A stretch of DNA of 7,047 nucleotides, from assembly GCF_020216685.1 (NCBI RefSeq), contig NZ_JAIWNS010000228.1, positions 1-7,047 of the forward strand, read 5' to 3'. The translations under genes were made by a program, and so were the position numbers. This DNA comes from Methanospirillum hungatei. Its GTDB lineage: Archaea > Halobacteriota > Methanomicrobia > Methanomicrobiales > Methanospirillaceae. This document shows, one piece after another, positions 1 to 5,213 of this stretch (the first letter of the stretch is position 1; each line of letters begins with the position of its first letter). Below the pieces are notes generated by a model. The model worked only from the letters and a program-made list of their open reading frames with translations. It was not told where the DNA came from and made no database searches.

Positions 1-517
1 TTTTATCGTTAAAAATAGGTAGTTTTTCAGGAGTCCCTTTACAATACTATTCTAAGTAAAATTTGAAGGCATTCTCTGGTATCTCGTAAATATTCACTAT
101 TTCATAAAAATTCCCTTGATTTTCGAGGCAGGAGTAATCTGATGATATCATACGGTATGGTGATTGGGACATGAGCATCTGAAGGGCTGGCATGTGTGAA
201 GGCTATCTGACGGATACCATTTCCCCGGGGAACTATCTGATTTACGGTTCTTAGGATAGCAGGAATCAGCGCAATGAAGATGGCCTCCGCTTCTCCCTTT
301 TTAGTCCCTTGTCGTCGACATCCAAAATCGCCCGGACTGCAGGAACGTGAGGAGTTGGCATACCTCTGTTATGTCCTCTTATTGGACCCAAACCATACAT
401 CCAGGCGAAAACAACTGACCGGATCAGATCATATGTGGTCATCAGGGGGATTAAGCACCACAGATGCCCGTGTCAGGAGATGATACTGTGGGAAAAGAGA
501 TGAGAGTGTTTTAGAAA
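1..517. other. Intergenic region without a supported gene
   Basis: I see no convincing gene here. The longest open frame (274-483, plus strand, 69 codons) has a low-complexity, arginine/serine/proline-rich translation that I cannot relate to any family. The left 120 bases are AT-rich. Small structures visible are a 10-bp palindrome at 142-151 (ATGATATCAT) and a 12-bp palindrome at 221-232 (TTCCCCGGGGAA) flanked by two direct copies of CTATCTGA (203-210 and 233-240). The region lies downstream of the first SLOG-family gene and may just be spacer or decayed sequence. Confidence 0.5.
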
Positions 518-548
518 ATATGGGAGAAAAGGAGGGTCGCTCCCATAT
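518..548 (-). terminator. 3' hairpin of SLOG gene copy 1
   Basis: A perfect 9-bp inverted repeat (arms 518-526 and 540-548, ATATGGGAG on the minus strand) encloses a 13-nt loop containing GACCCTCCT. It begins 35 bp after the stop codon of the minus-strand gene and is followed in that direction by TTTCTAAAA. The position suggests a transcription terminator or mRNA 3'-end stabiliser. The same loop sequence with a different stem lies behind the paralogue (1274-1293), so the structure was probably duplicated with the gene and kept by compensatory change. Confidence 0.6.
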
Positions 549-582
549 GGTGATAGAATCCCTGGGTAACTGGAAGGACTGG

Positions 583-993
583 TCAGTACAGGGAGGGGAC
601 AATACCAGGTTTGTAGGTCTCACTCTCTGAACGTCCTTCAAATCCACCGACACTTTTTACCTGAAGGTTGTGTGAACGTGCCTCAGCGATGAGGTTCTTT
701 GACTCCTTGCTGACTCCGTTTGAGAGGACAAGCAGGTGAGTTCCATATTCAGCCATCTCTGAGTCACGGATGAAGAGTGCTGCATTGATGTGGCTCTGAA
801 AGTCTGGGGCGAATTCCTTGTACTTTATGCCATGTTCTTCTGCATACTGTCTGGTGTAGGTATCAACGCCCCCAAAGCCGCCAGATACAATCTCATCAAC
901 TCCACCAATTTCAGAGATGTACTTGCTGATCTCTGCATATACCCGATCTTTTCTTTCGCAGGTCCGAAGTCCGGTAACGATGAGTTTCTTCAT
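583..993 (-). CDS. YspA/DUF2493-like SLOG-family nucleotide-binding protein, copy 1
   Basis: A 136-aa soluble single-domain protein. The N-terminal beta strand and turn (KKLIVTGLRTCERKD, residues 2-16), the glycine-rich SGGFGGVD (38-45), a middle segment FAPDFQSHINAALFIRDSEM (61-80) and LLVLSNGVSKESKNLI (87-102) match the order of motifs in the YspA-like branch of the SLOG superfamily: GxR, SGGAxGVD, PDW...AA..RN..M and D..L....G.S.G. SLOG domains are Rossmann-like folds that bind nucleotides or nucleotide-derived ligands. The ligand here is unknown, and no effector domain is fused. I place the start at 993 because GGAGAG lies about 8 nt before that ATG and because the paralogue begins identically; an in-frame ATG at 1014 would fall inside the leader hairpin. 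About 86 of the first 120 residues are identical to copy 2. The last 16 residues diverge but keep a Gly/Pro/Tyr-rich tail ending in Tyr. Family assignment is fairly sure; role is not known. Confidence 0.85.
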   Translation of the reverse strand: MKKLIVTGLRTCERKDRVYAEISKYISEIGGVDEIVSGGFGGVDTYTRQYAEEHGIKYKEFAPDFQSHINAALFIRDSEMAEYGTHLLVLSNGVSKESKNLIAEARSHNLQVKSVGGFEGRSESETYKPGIVPSLY

Positions 994-1011
994 GGTAATT
1001 CTCTCCAGATT

Positions 1012-1053
1012 CATGTGTCATCAGCACCGATGCACATGTGAACAAACATCCTT
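1012..1053 (-). promoter_or_regulatory. Structured 5' leader element of SLOG copy 1
   Basis: In the minus-strand leader the arms 1012-1017/1033-1038 (CATGTG/CACATG) and 1019-1022/1029-1032 (CATC/GATG) form a 10-bp stem with one bulged base (1018). It closes a six-base loop, GGTGCT in the transcript sense (1023-1028). Adjacent to it, 1038-1053 differs at only one of 16 bases from the segment in front of copy 2 (1800-1815). The element sits about 20 nt before the start codon, close to the Shine-Dalgarno. It could be a cis-acting RNA structure controlling translation, or a DNA operator. The conserved loop with changed stem favours RNA. Confidence 0.55.
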
Positions 1054-1100
1054 GTTTTTCTGGTTAAAAGTAGATATCTTATCTAAACTCCATAAAAAAT

Positions 1101-1114
1101 ACTTTTATATACTA
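1101..1114 (-). promoter_or_regulatory. Probable TATA box of SLOG copy 1
   Basis: On the minus strand this reads TAGTATATAAAAGT, a good archaeal TATA box. With the usual spacing, transcription would start near 1080, giving a leader of about 85 nt that includes the hairpin at 1012-1038. It is inferred from sequence only. Confidence 0.55.
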
Positions 1115-1273
1115 AATTAATCTCTTTACCCTATCTATGCTATTCGGTCTTCACGAATTTTTCTTGGATTCATAGTTCCTCTTTAGAAAATTAACAATCC
1201 GGTATATCTCTCTGGTGATTGGGGAGATAAATATGAAAAATGGCTGAGATATTCAGTCAAGAGAAACAGGGGA
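1115..1273. other. Spacer between the two SLOG transcription units
   Basis: Together with the TATA box and the 3' hairpin at its two ends, this makes up the gap between the two paralogues. I see no ORF of note. The motif TATGCTATTCG (1136-1146) recurs at 2002-2012 upstream of copy 2, at a different distance from the gene, which may be a trace of the duplication. The word GGTGATTGGG (1214-1223) also occurs at 159-168. Confidence 0.5.
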
Positions 1274-1293
1274 CATGAGAGGAGGGTCTCATG
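1274..1293 (-). terminator. 3' hairpin of SLOG gene copy 2
   Basis: A perfect 7-bp inverted repeat (CATGAGA 1274-1280 and TCTCATG 1287-1293) surrounds a six-base loop, CCCTCC in the transcript sense. It lies 46 bp after the stop codon and is followed by a pyrimidine-rich run (TCCCCTGTTTCTCTT on the minus strand). Position and loop match the hairpin behind copy 1. It is a probable terminator or 3'-end element. Confidence 0.55.
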
Positions 1294-1338
1294 CATCCGG
1301 GGATATAGTCAGATAGACGGAGGAGATCCCGTATGGCT

Positions 1339-1752
1339 TTAGTAGAATGTTCCCGGATATGCACCGGCATACCCGCTTTCATGTCCGGGCATTCCTTTAA
1401 AGACGCCGATAGTCTTGATGGTGAGGCGGTTTCTTCTGGCCTCTTCGATAAGGTTTAATGATTCCTTGCTGATTCCGTTTGAGAGGACAAGCAGATGAGT
1501 GCCATACTCAGCCATTCGGGCATCCCGGATAAAACTTGCTGCATTGATATGGCTCTGCCAGTCTGGAAGGAACTCAACATACTTGATTCCGTTCTCCTGT
1601 GCATATTCTTTGGCAAAGAGGTCCACGCCCTCTGAACCACCGGACACGATCTCATCGACGCCCCCTATCTCCATAATATATTTCGATATCTCAGTTTCGA
1701 CGATATCCTTTCGGTCACAGGTCCGAAGTCCTGAAACGATGAGTCTTTTCAT
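1339..1752 (-). CDS. YspA/DUF2493-like SLOG-family nucleotide-binding protein, copy 2
   Basis: A 137-aa paralogue of the protein at 583-993. The same landmarks are present: KRLIVSGLRTCDRKD (2-16), SGGSEGVD (38-45), FLPDWQSHINAASFIRDARM (61-80) and LLVLSNGISKESLNLI (87-102). Here the PDW motif is canonical (PDF in copy 1), and SGGSEGVD is closer to the family SGGAxGVD. The start at 1752 is supported by AAGGAGAG five nt upstream. A GTG at 1797 would extend the frame into the leader hairpin with a cysteine/tryptophan-rich, unlikely peptide. Divergence between copies is concentrated in residues 45-54, around 103-119 and in the C-terminal tail, while the ligand-binding loops are nearly unchanged. 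This fits two proteins with the same ligand but different partners (inference). The biological role is not known; a cytoplasmic nucleotide-sensing or nucleotide-processing function is the safest description. Confidence 0.85.
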   Translation of the reverse strand: MKRLIVSGLRTCDRKDIVETEISKYIMEIGGVDEIVSGGSEGVDLFAKEYAQENGIKYVEFLPDWQSHINAASFIRDARMAEYGTHLLVLSNGISKESLNLIEEARRNRLTIKTIGVFKGMPGHESGYAGAYPGTFY

Positions 1753-1771
1753 GGCTTCTCTCCTTTGTTCG

Positions 1772-1815
1772 CCGTGACACCAGCACCATGATGTCACGGG
1801 TGAACATACATCCTT
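1772..1815 (-). promoter_or_regulatory. Structured 5' leader element of SLOG copy 2
   Basis: A perfect 8-bp inverted repeat (CCGTGACA 1772-1779 and TGTCACGG 1792-1799) has a 12-nt loop containing GGTGCT in transcript sense. The stem can be extended outward across a small internal loop by GTTC (1767-1770) with GAAC (1802-1805). The flanking AAGGATGTATGTTCAC (minus sense, 1800-1815) is shared with copy 1 with one difference. The hairpin ends about 20 nt before the start codon, immediately upstream of the Shine-Dalgarno. It is a candidate cis-regulatory RNA or operator. Confidence 0.6.
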
Positions 1816-1864
1816 TGGTGTAAAATCATTTTATGAAGAGTAAATTGGAGTCCATTAAAGGTAT

Positions 1865-1874
1865 CTATATATAA
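1865..1874 (-). promoter_or_regulatory. Probable TATA box of SLOG copy 2
   Basis: The minus strand reads TTATATATAG, preceded by CAAA. The expected transcription start is about 1845, which puts the whole leader hairpin in the mRNA. The motif is nearly symmetric, so it could also serve the plus strand. A 13-bp odd palindrome (TAAAAT-C-ATTTTA, 1821-1833) lies near the predicted start. Confidence 0.5.
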
Positions 1875-1885
1875 TTTGCATCTGA

Positions 1886-1914
1886 TATGCATGAAAGAGG
1901 TACCTCCATGCATA
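1886..1914. repeat. Inverted repeat upstream of SLOG copy 2 promoter
   Basis: The outer arms TATGCATG (1886-1893) and CATGCATA (1907-1914) are perfect complements. Inside, GAGGTACCTC (1897-1906) is itself a perfect palindrome, so the arms total 13 bp with only AAA (1894-1896) unpaired. It lies about 12 bp upstream of the minus-strand TATA box, a place where archaeal activators often bind. A dimeric regulator site is the simplest reading. No equivalent is visible in front of copy 1. Confidence 0.5.
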
Positions 1915-2310
1915 CATACCCCAGAAATCTCCCTGTTGGATCGATCATGGTCAGAGAGTGTTCGTCATGGCGCAATAACCAGAGCTGACTGACCGACTCC
2001 GTATGCTATTCGAGATCACAAAATCATGAGAAATCTCCCAATGAGCTCTCGTTCGGTATGATATTCTAGCTTAATAAAATCGGTTTGGTTCAGTAGTATT
2101 GATTACTCTCTGATTTTTGATATGCACAATCGCATTTCGTATTCGCATGGCGTATGCTTAATAACCGGTTCTCACAAGAGATGTGAGTAGGGAGGTCGGG
2201 AACAATCATGCGGACAGTTTTCCTGTGTGGAAAAATTCGGTCCTGAACCATGGCCACCTGAATGTATGAGTTTAGCAAAACCGTCGTTACATTCTGAATA
2301 TAGGTATATC
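1915..2310. other. Long intergenic region without a supported gene
   Basis: No credible gene is visible on either strand. A plus-strand frame of 26 codons (1908-1988) begins after GAGGT but has no recognisable product. A 62-codon minus-strand frame (2090-2278) looks random. A small hairpin (CTCACA 2171-2176 with TGTGAG 2182-2187, five-base loop) is present. The region separates the 3' end of the PAS regulator from the upstream side of SLOG copy 2. Confidence 0.5.
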
Positions 2311-2356
2311 AAAACACGGGAAGACTCTCTCCCAAAACCACACACTCCCGTGTTTT
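2311..2356 (-). terminator. Hairpin terminator of the PAS regulator gene
   Basis: A perfect 11-bp inverted repeat has arms 2311-2321 (AAAACACGGGA) and 2346-2356 (TCCCGTGTTTT) with a 24-nt loop. On the minus strand the arm nearest the gene overlaps the TAA stop codon, and the far arm ends in TTTT. This resembles an intrinsic-type terminator or a stabilising 3' structure. Confidence 0.65.
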
Positions 2357-3827
2357 ATAAATCTTTCAAATTTTCTTTTAGTCTGAGCAGAAATGCCCCG
2401 GTCTGCCTGAGAAGGGTCTCAACAAGCCGTTCGGGACCTGGTGGATTTCCTGCACGTGAGATAAAAAGTACTGAACCCTGACACTCCTCTTCCAGTCCGA
2501 TTCCCATACCGTGAACCTCATACTGGTTCAGATACCTGCCCAGGCATGCAAAGGGTGTCCCAGATATACCCGGATAATCGAAGATGCTTGGGGGCATCGG
2601 GGAGAGTAATCCGGGTGAGAGGACCGTGCGCACTCCAGAGATACAGGGAAATGACTTGCCGATGAGATTCTCAAAATAATCAGACAATTTTTTGTTACGC
2701 CAGTGTGTTCCCTGTGAGATCACCCTGATGGCCCCTTGCGTCTTTGAAAATGACAGAATAATTATACATGAATGTGGCCCGGTCTTTTTCAGGTAATCAC
2801 CAAGGTATTGATAGAGCTGGTCGGCATTCTCTATCGTCAGAAGGCCTGTTGTAAAGTCAGAAAGGAGCGTTATCTCAAAGATAAGCTCCATTTTCGCTTT
2901 TTCCCCCCGAACCTGACTTGTGATATCACGGCCGACTGACTGATATTCTACCAGCACCCCTTCGTCATTGAACAGCCCACGATTTGTCCATTTATGCCAG
3001 GCAAGTGTCATGTCAGGCATAATAACCGGGTTTTCAGTGATAACAATCGGGTTATTGACGGTGATATCAGCAAACTGCGATCGTACCCGCTTCATATCCC
3101 TGGGTGGTATGGGCGGGGTAAATTTCTTCCCGATGATATCATCCTTGTCAACACCGAATGCACGGCAGTATGCCTGATTGGCAAAAATGACCGTCCTGTC
3201 CGGGAGATAACGGATAATAAACTCTGTCTGGTCTTCAACAACTGCCCGGTAGAGTTTTTCACTGGATTTCAGGCGCTCCTGACAGAGTCTTTTCTTTGTT
3301 ATATCTTCATAAAAAAGAGTTATCCCATGTATGCCACCATGCAGGACGGTTCCGATCATCTTTACATTAAAAATCCTGACATTTGTATCTGCATTGATGA
3401 CCAGTTCTTTCTGCAGGGTTATTCCAGGGCCTGCACTTTCAAGTCCGCTTAATATATCATCACTGACCATCTTCAGGTTCAGGGTGAAGATCTTCTTTCC
3501 GATGATGGTCTCCGGTCCCACCCCTTCCGCCTCAAAGAATGCAGTATTTGCGAAGGTGACAACATTGTATGCATCCAGGATGAGAATGCAGTCAGATGTG
3601 ACACTGAGCATCTCATACAGCGGCATCCTCTGCGAGAGGAAAAAATGTTTCGCAGGGCCTATCCGGTCAAATTCCACGTCCCCTGATATGACCAGAACGT
3701 CGAGATATTTCGCCATGGAGTTCCGGTTGATATTCAATGCACGTGACAATTCAATCACTGTCATTCCACGGGGAGATTGACGTAATAATTGCTTGACACG
3801 TTCGAGCTCTGGTGAATACCGGTCCAT
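2355..3827 (-). CDS. wHTH / PAS-PAS sensory regulator with GAF-like C-terminus
   Basis: A 490-aa cytoplasmic protein with no membrane segment. Residues 6-65 form a winged helix-turn-helix (GMTVIELSRALNINRNSMAK, 21-40, with the wing around 45-62). PAS 1 spans about 72-180 (DCILILDAYNVVTFANTAFF; it ends in YEDITKKR). PAS 2 spans about 190-305 (EFIIRYLPDRTVIFANQAYC; it ends in VGRDITSQV). The remaining 185 residues begin with a linker helix (ELIFEITLLSDFTTGLL) and look GAF-like. I see no histidine-kinase H-box, HATPase, GGDEF or receiver domain. It therefore probably senses a small molecule, redox state or gas through the PAS domains and acts directly on DNA; the ligand is unknown. wHTH plus PAS proteins of this kind are numerous in Methanomicrobiales. 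The ATG at 3827 has no clear Shine-Dalgarno. Candidate TATA sequences lie at 3859-3870 and 3889-3898. Targets are unknown; the adjacent rubrerythrin is a possibility. Confidence 0.85.
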   Translation of the reverse strand: MDRYSPELERVKQLLRQSPRGMTVIELSRALNINRNSMAKYLDVLVISGDVEFDRIGPAKHFFLSQRMPLYEMLSVTSDCILILDAYNVVTFANTAFFEAEGVGPETIIGKKIFTLNLKMVSDDILSGLESAGPGITLQKELVINADTNVRIFNVKMIGTVLHGGIHGITLFYEDITKKRLCQERLKSSEKLYRAVVEDQTEFIIRYLPDRTVIFANQAYCRAFGVDKDDIIGKKFTPPIPPRDMKRVRSQFADITVNNPIVITENPVIMPDMTLAWHKWTNRGLFNDEGVLVEYQSVGRDITSQVRGEKAKMELIFEITLLSDFTTGLLTIENADQLYQYLGDYLKKTGPHSCIIILSFSKTQGAIRVISQGTHWRNKKLSDYFENLIGKSFPCISGVRTVLSPGLLSPMPPSIFDYPGISGTPFACLGRYLNQYEVHGMGIGLEEECQGSVLFISRAGNPPGPERLVETLLRQTGAFLLRLKENLKDL

Positions 3828-3871
3828 GGATAACGAGTATAGAGTGGTTATTGACGCCTATTTAGTAATAT

Positions 3872-3888
3872 GCCTTGCATATGCAGGC
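3872..3888. promoter_or_regulatory. Palindrome in the PAS regulator promoter
   Basis: TGCATATGCA (3876-3885) is a perfect 10-bp palindrome flanked by GCC on the left and GGC on the right, with one extra T at 3875. It sits between two TATA-like stretches about 45-60 bp before the regulator start codon. It could be an autoregulatory operator for the HTH protein. Evidence is the symmetry and position only. Confidence 0.3.
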
Positions 3889-3911
3889 TCATAAAAATGT
3901 TGTGATTTTGT

Positions 3912-3945
3912 CCTGACTCTGACAATCAGGGCTCTGGGATCAGAG
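3912..3945 (-). terminator. Possible terminator hairpins after rubrerythrin
   Basis: Two short stems follow one another on the minus strand. CTCTG (3932-3936) pairs with CAGAG (3941-3945) around a four-base loop and overlaps the stop codon. Then CCTGA (3912-3916) pairs with TCAGG (3926-3930), followed by ACAAAATC. Both are only 5 bp, so this is a weak call. Transcription could continue into the PAS regulator 112 bp downstream. Confidence 0.35.
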
Positions 3946-4440
3946 GGTTACTTCCTGGAATTTTTTCCCTGGAACACCACAGATAGGGCAGGCACCAGGA
4001 GCTGATTCCAGCGCAATGTTACCACAGACGGGGCAGAGGAATATCTTTGAAACTTCCAGATCCTTCCCTTCCTGTACTGCTGCACGTGCCTTTTCATACA
4101 GTCCTGCATGGACCTGTTCTGCCTTCATGGCAAAGGTAAATGACCTTGTGGCATCCTCATTTCCCTCTGCCTGGGACTGCTTGATGAACTCCGGGTACAT
4201 ATGGGTAAATTCTTCAGTCTCACCTTCAATTGCTGCGGACAGGTTCTCCAGGGTACCTGGGATACCATATACCTGCAGGTGGCGGCGTGCATGTATCTCT
4301 TCTGCAAGTGATGCAGCCTTAAAGAGTGTTGCAACTTTTGTAAATCCTTCTTCGGCTGCCTTATCTGAAAATGACGCATATTTTCTGTTTGCCTGTGACT
4401 CACCGGCAAAACCTTCCATAAGGTTGTCTTTGGTTGCCAT
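3940..4440 (-). CDS. rbr: Rubrerythrin
   Basis: A 166-aa protein that reduces hydrogen peroxide to water at a non-haem di-iron site, taking electrons through its rubredoxin domain; it acts in the cytoplasm of anaerobes. The four-helix ferritin-like domain (about 1-130) carries the expected ligands: E14 in FAGESQANRKY, EEIH at 47-50, acidic residues in EGETEEFTHMYPEF (72-85) and E108/H111 in AEQVH. The rubredoxin-like tail has CPVCG (136-140) and CPICG (151-155) with the usual spacing. Length is close to typical for short rubrerythrins. The start is uncertain: ATG at 4440 gives the family-like beginning MATKDNLMEGFAG, and a weak TATA-like sequence about 27 bp upstream would allow a leaderless message. 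ATG at 4461 adds seven residues. Neither has a Shine-Dalgarno. The gene is divergent from radC. Confidence 0.95.
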   Translation of the reverse strand: MATKDNLMEGFAGESQANRKYASFSDKAAEEGFTKVATLFKAASLAEEIHARRHLQVYGIPGTLENLSAAIEGETEEFTHMYPEFIKQSQAEGNEDATRSFTFAMKAEQVHAGLYEKARAAVQEGKDLEVSKIFLCPVCGNIALESAPGACPICGVPGKKFQEVTL

Positions 4441-4535
4441 ACTGATAACATCGAGATCCATGAGGATAAGTGTTTCGAGAGGATCGGATCAGTAATCTCA
4501 TCATGCACTCCGGATAACAAGTGAGGGCACAGATT

Positions 4536-5213
4536 ATGCCTGCCAAGCGGATAACTGATATTGATCCCCTTGACCGCCCCAGGGAGAAGATTGAAAAGAA
4601 AGGGGCATCTGCCCTGAAGGACAGCGAACTTATCGCAGCAATCCTGGGAAAAGGAACTAAAAACAATGATATCCTCACCATCTCCAGACAGGTTGCTGAT
4701 CTCTTAAAGAAGGACAACCTTCCGTCCTATGACACACTTCTTGAGATACATGGCATAGGCCCGACAAAAGCAGCGGTACTCATGGCCTGTTTTGAACTTG
4801 CCAACCGGTACGGGACCCCTGCAGAAAAGGAACGGATCCGGATAACAGAGCCGGATCATATCCTGAAGATATCAGAGGTGACGGACCTTTCCGGAAAATC
4901 ACAGGAACATTTCCTCGTTACCACCCTGAATGGTGCTTCAGAAGTTATTTGCACCCGTACCATTACGATGGGACTATTAAATCACAGCCTTGTCCATCCA
5001 CGGGAAGTCTTTGCCGATGCGATAACCGACCGTGCGGCTGCGATCATCTGCATCCATAACCATCCCTCAGGAAACCCTGAACCAAGCTCTGAAGATATCG
5101 CGGTGACCAGGCAACTCTCAGAGGCCGGGAAGATCCTTGGCATCAGCCTTCTTGATCACCTGATCTATACCAAAGGGAAGGTCACCTCCCTTCGCAGCCT
5201 TGGATATCTCTGA
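4536..5213 (+). CDS. radC: RadC family (UPF0758) JAB/MPN-domain protein
   Basis: A 225-aa protein of normal family length. The N-terminal part has the RadC signature RPREKIEKKGASALKDSELIAAILGKG (14-40, quoted here only as a landmark) and a helix-hairpin-helix-like IHGIGPTKAA (71-80). The C-terminal JAB/MPN-like domain (about 105-225) contains IHNHPSGNPEPSSED (173-187) with the metal-binding pattern H174, H176 and D187, and an upstream glutamate in SQEHF (124). Despite the name, bacterial RadC proteins have no firmly proven repair role. The family is widespread in bacteria and patchy in archaea, so horizontal acquisition is plausible (inference). The start at 4536 is chosen because GTGAGGG lies 8-9 nt upstream; a GTG at 4521 would add five residues. 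It is divergent from rubrerythrin and its stop codon abuts that of the convergent flavoprotein gene. Confidence 0.92.
   Translation: MPAKRITDIDPLDRPREKIEKKGASALKDSELIAAILGKGTKNNDILTISRQVADLLKKDNLPSYDTLLEIHGIGPTKAAVLMACFELANRYGTPAEKERIRITEPDHILKISEVTDLSGKSQEHFLVTTLNGASEVICTRTITMGLLNHSLVHPREVFADAITDRAAAIICIHNHPSGNPEPSSEDIAVTRQLSEAGKILGISLLDHLIYTKGKVTSLRSLGYL

Noticed and set aside
139..182. Possible C/D box small RNA: TGATGA (140-145), a TGATTG C'-like word (161-166) and CTGA (179-182) with 12-nt spacing
   Set aside because: The base before the C box is C rather than a purine, no D' box is present, the C' box is degenerate, and the flanks do not form the terminal stem. It is too weak without a target-site match to rRNA or tRNA.
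274..483. Plus-strand open frame of 69 codons in the left gene-free region
   Set aside because: The composition looks like translated noncoding DNA, no motif or family is recognisable, and only a poor AGGAAT precedes the start. I cannot support it as a gene.
1754..1797. N-terminal extension of SLOG copy 2 from a GTG at 1797
   Set aside because: It would add a Cys/Trp-rich peptide encoded by the leader hairpin and is not shared with copy 1. AAGGAGAG correctly placed before the ATG at 1752 gives a better start.
1908..1988. 26-codon plus-strand ORF starting after GAGGT upstream of SLOG copy 2
   Set aside because: The GAGGT is part of the inverted repeat and is explained by it. The peptide has no recognisable features, and no distinct plus-strand promoter is evident beyond the symmetric TATA.
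2090..2278. 62-codon minus-strand ORF between the PAS regulator and SLOG copy 2
   Set aside because: Its translation has no family resemblance, and no Shine-Dalgarno or promoter is evident.
4016..4495. 159-codon plus-strand open frame opposite rubrerythrin
   Set aside because: It is a shadow of the rubrerythrin coding frame, whose motifs are unambiguous; the antisense translation is serine/alanine-rich with no family match.
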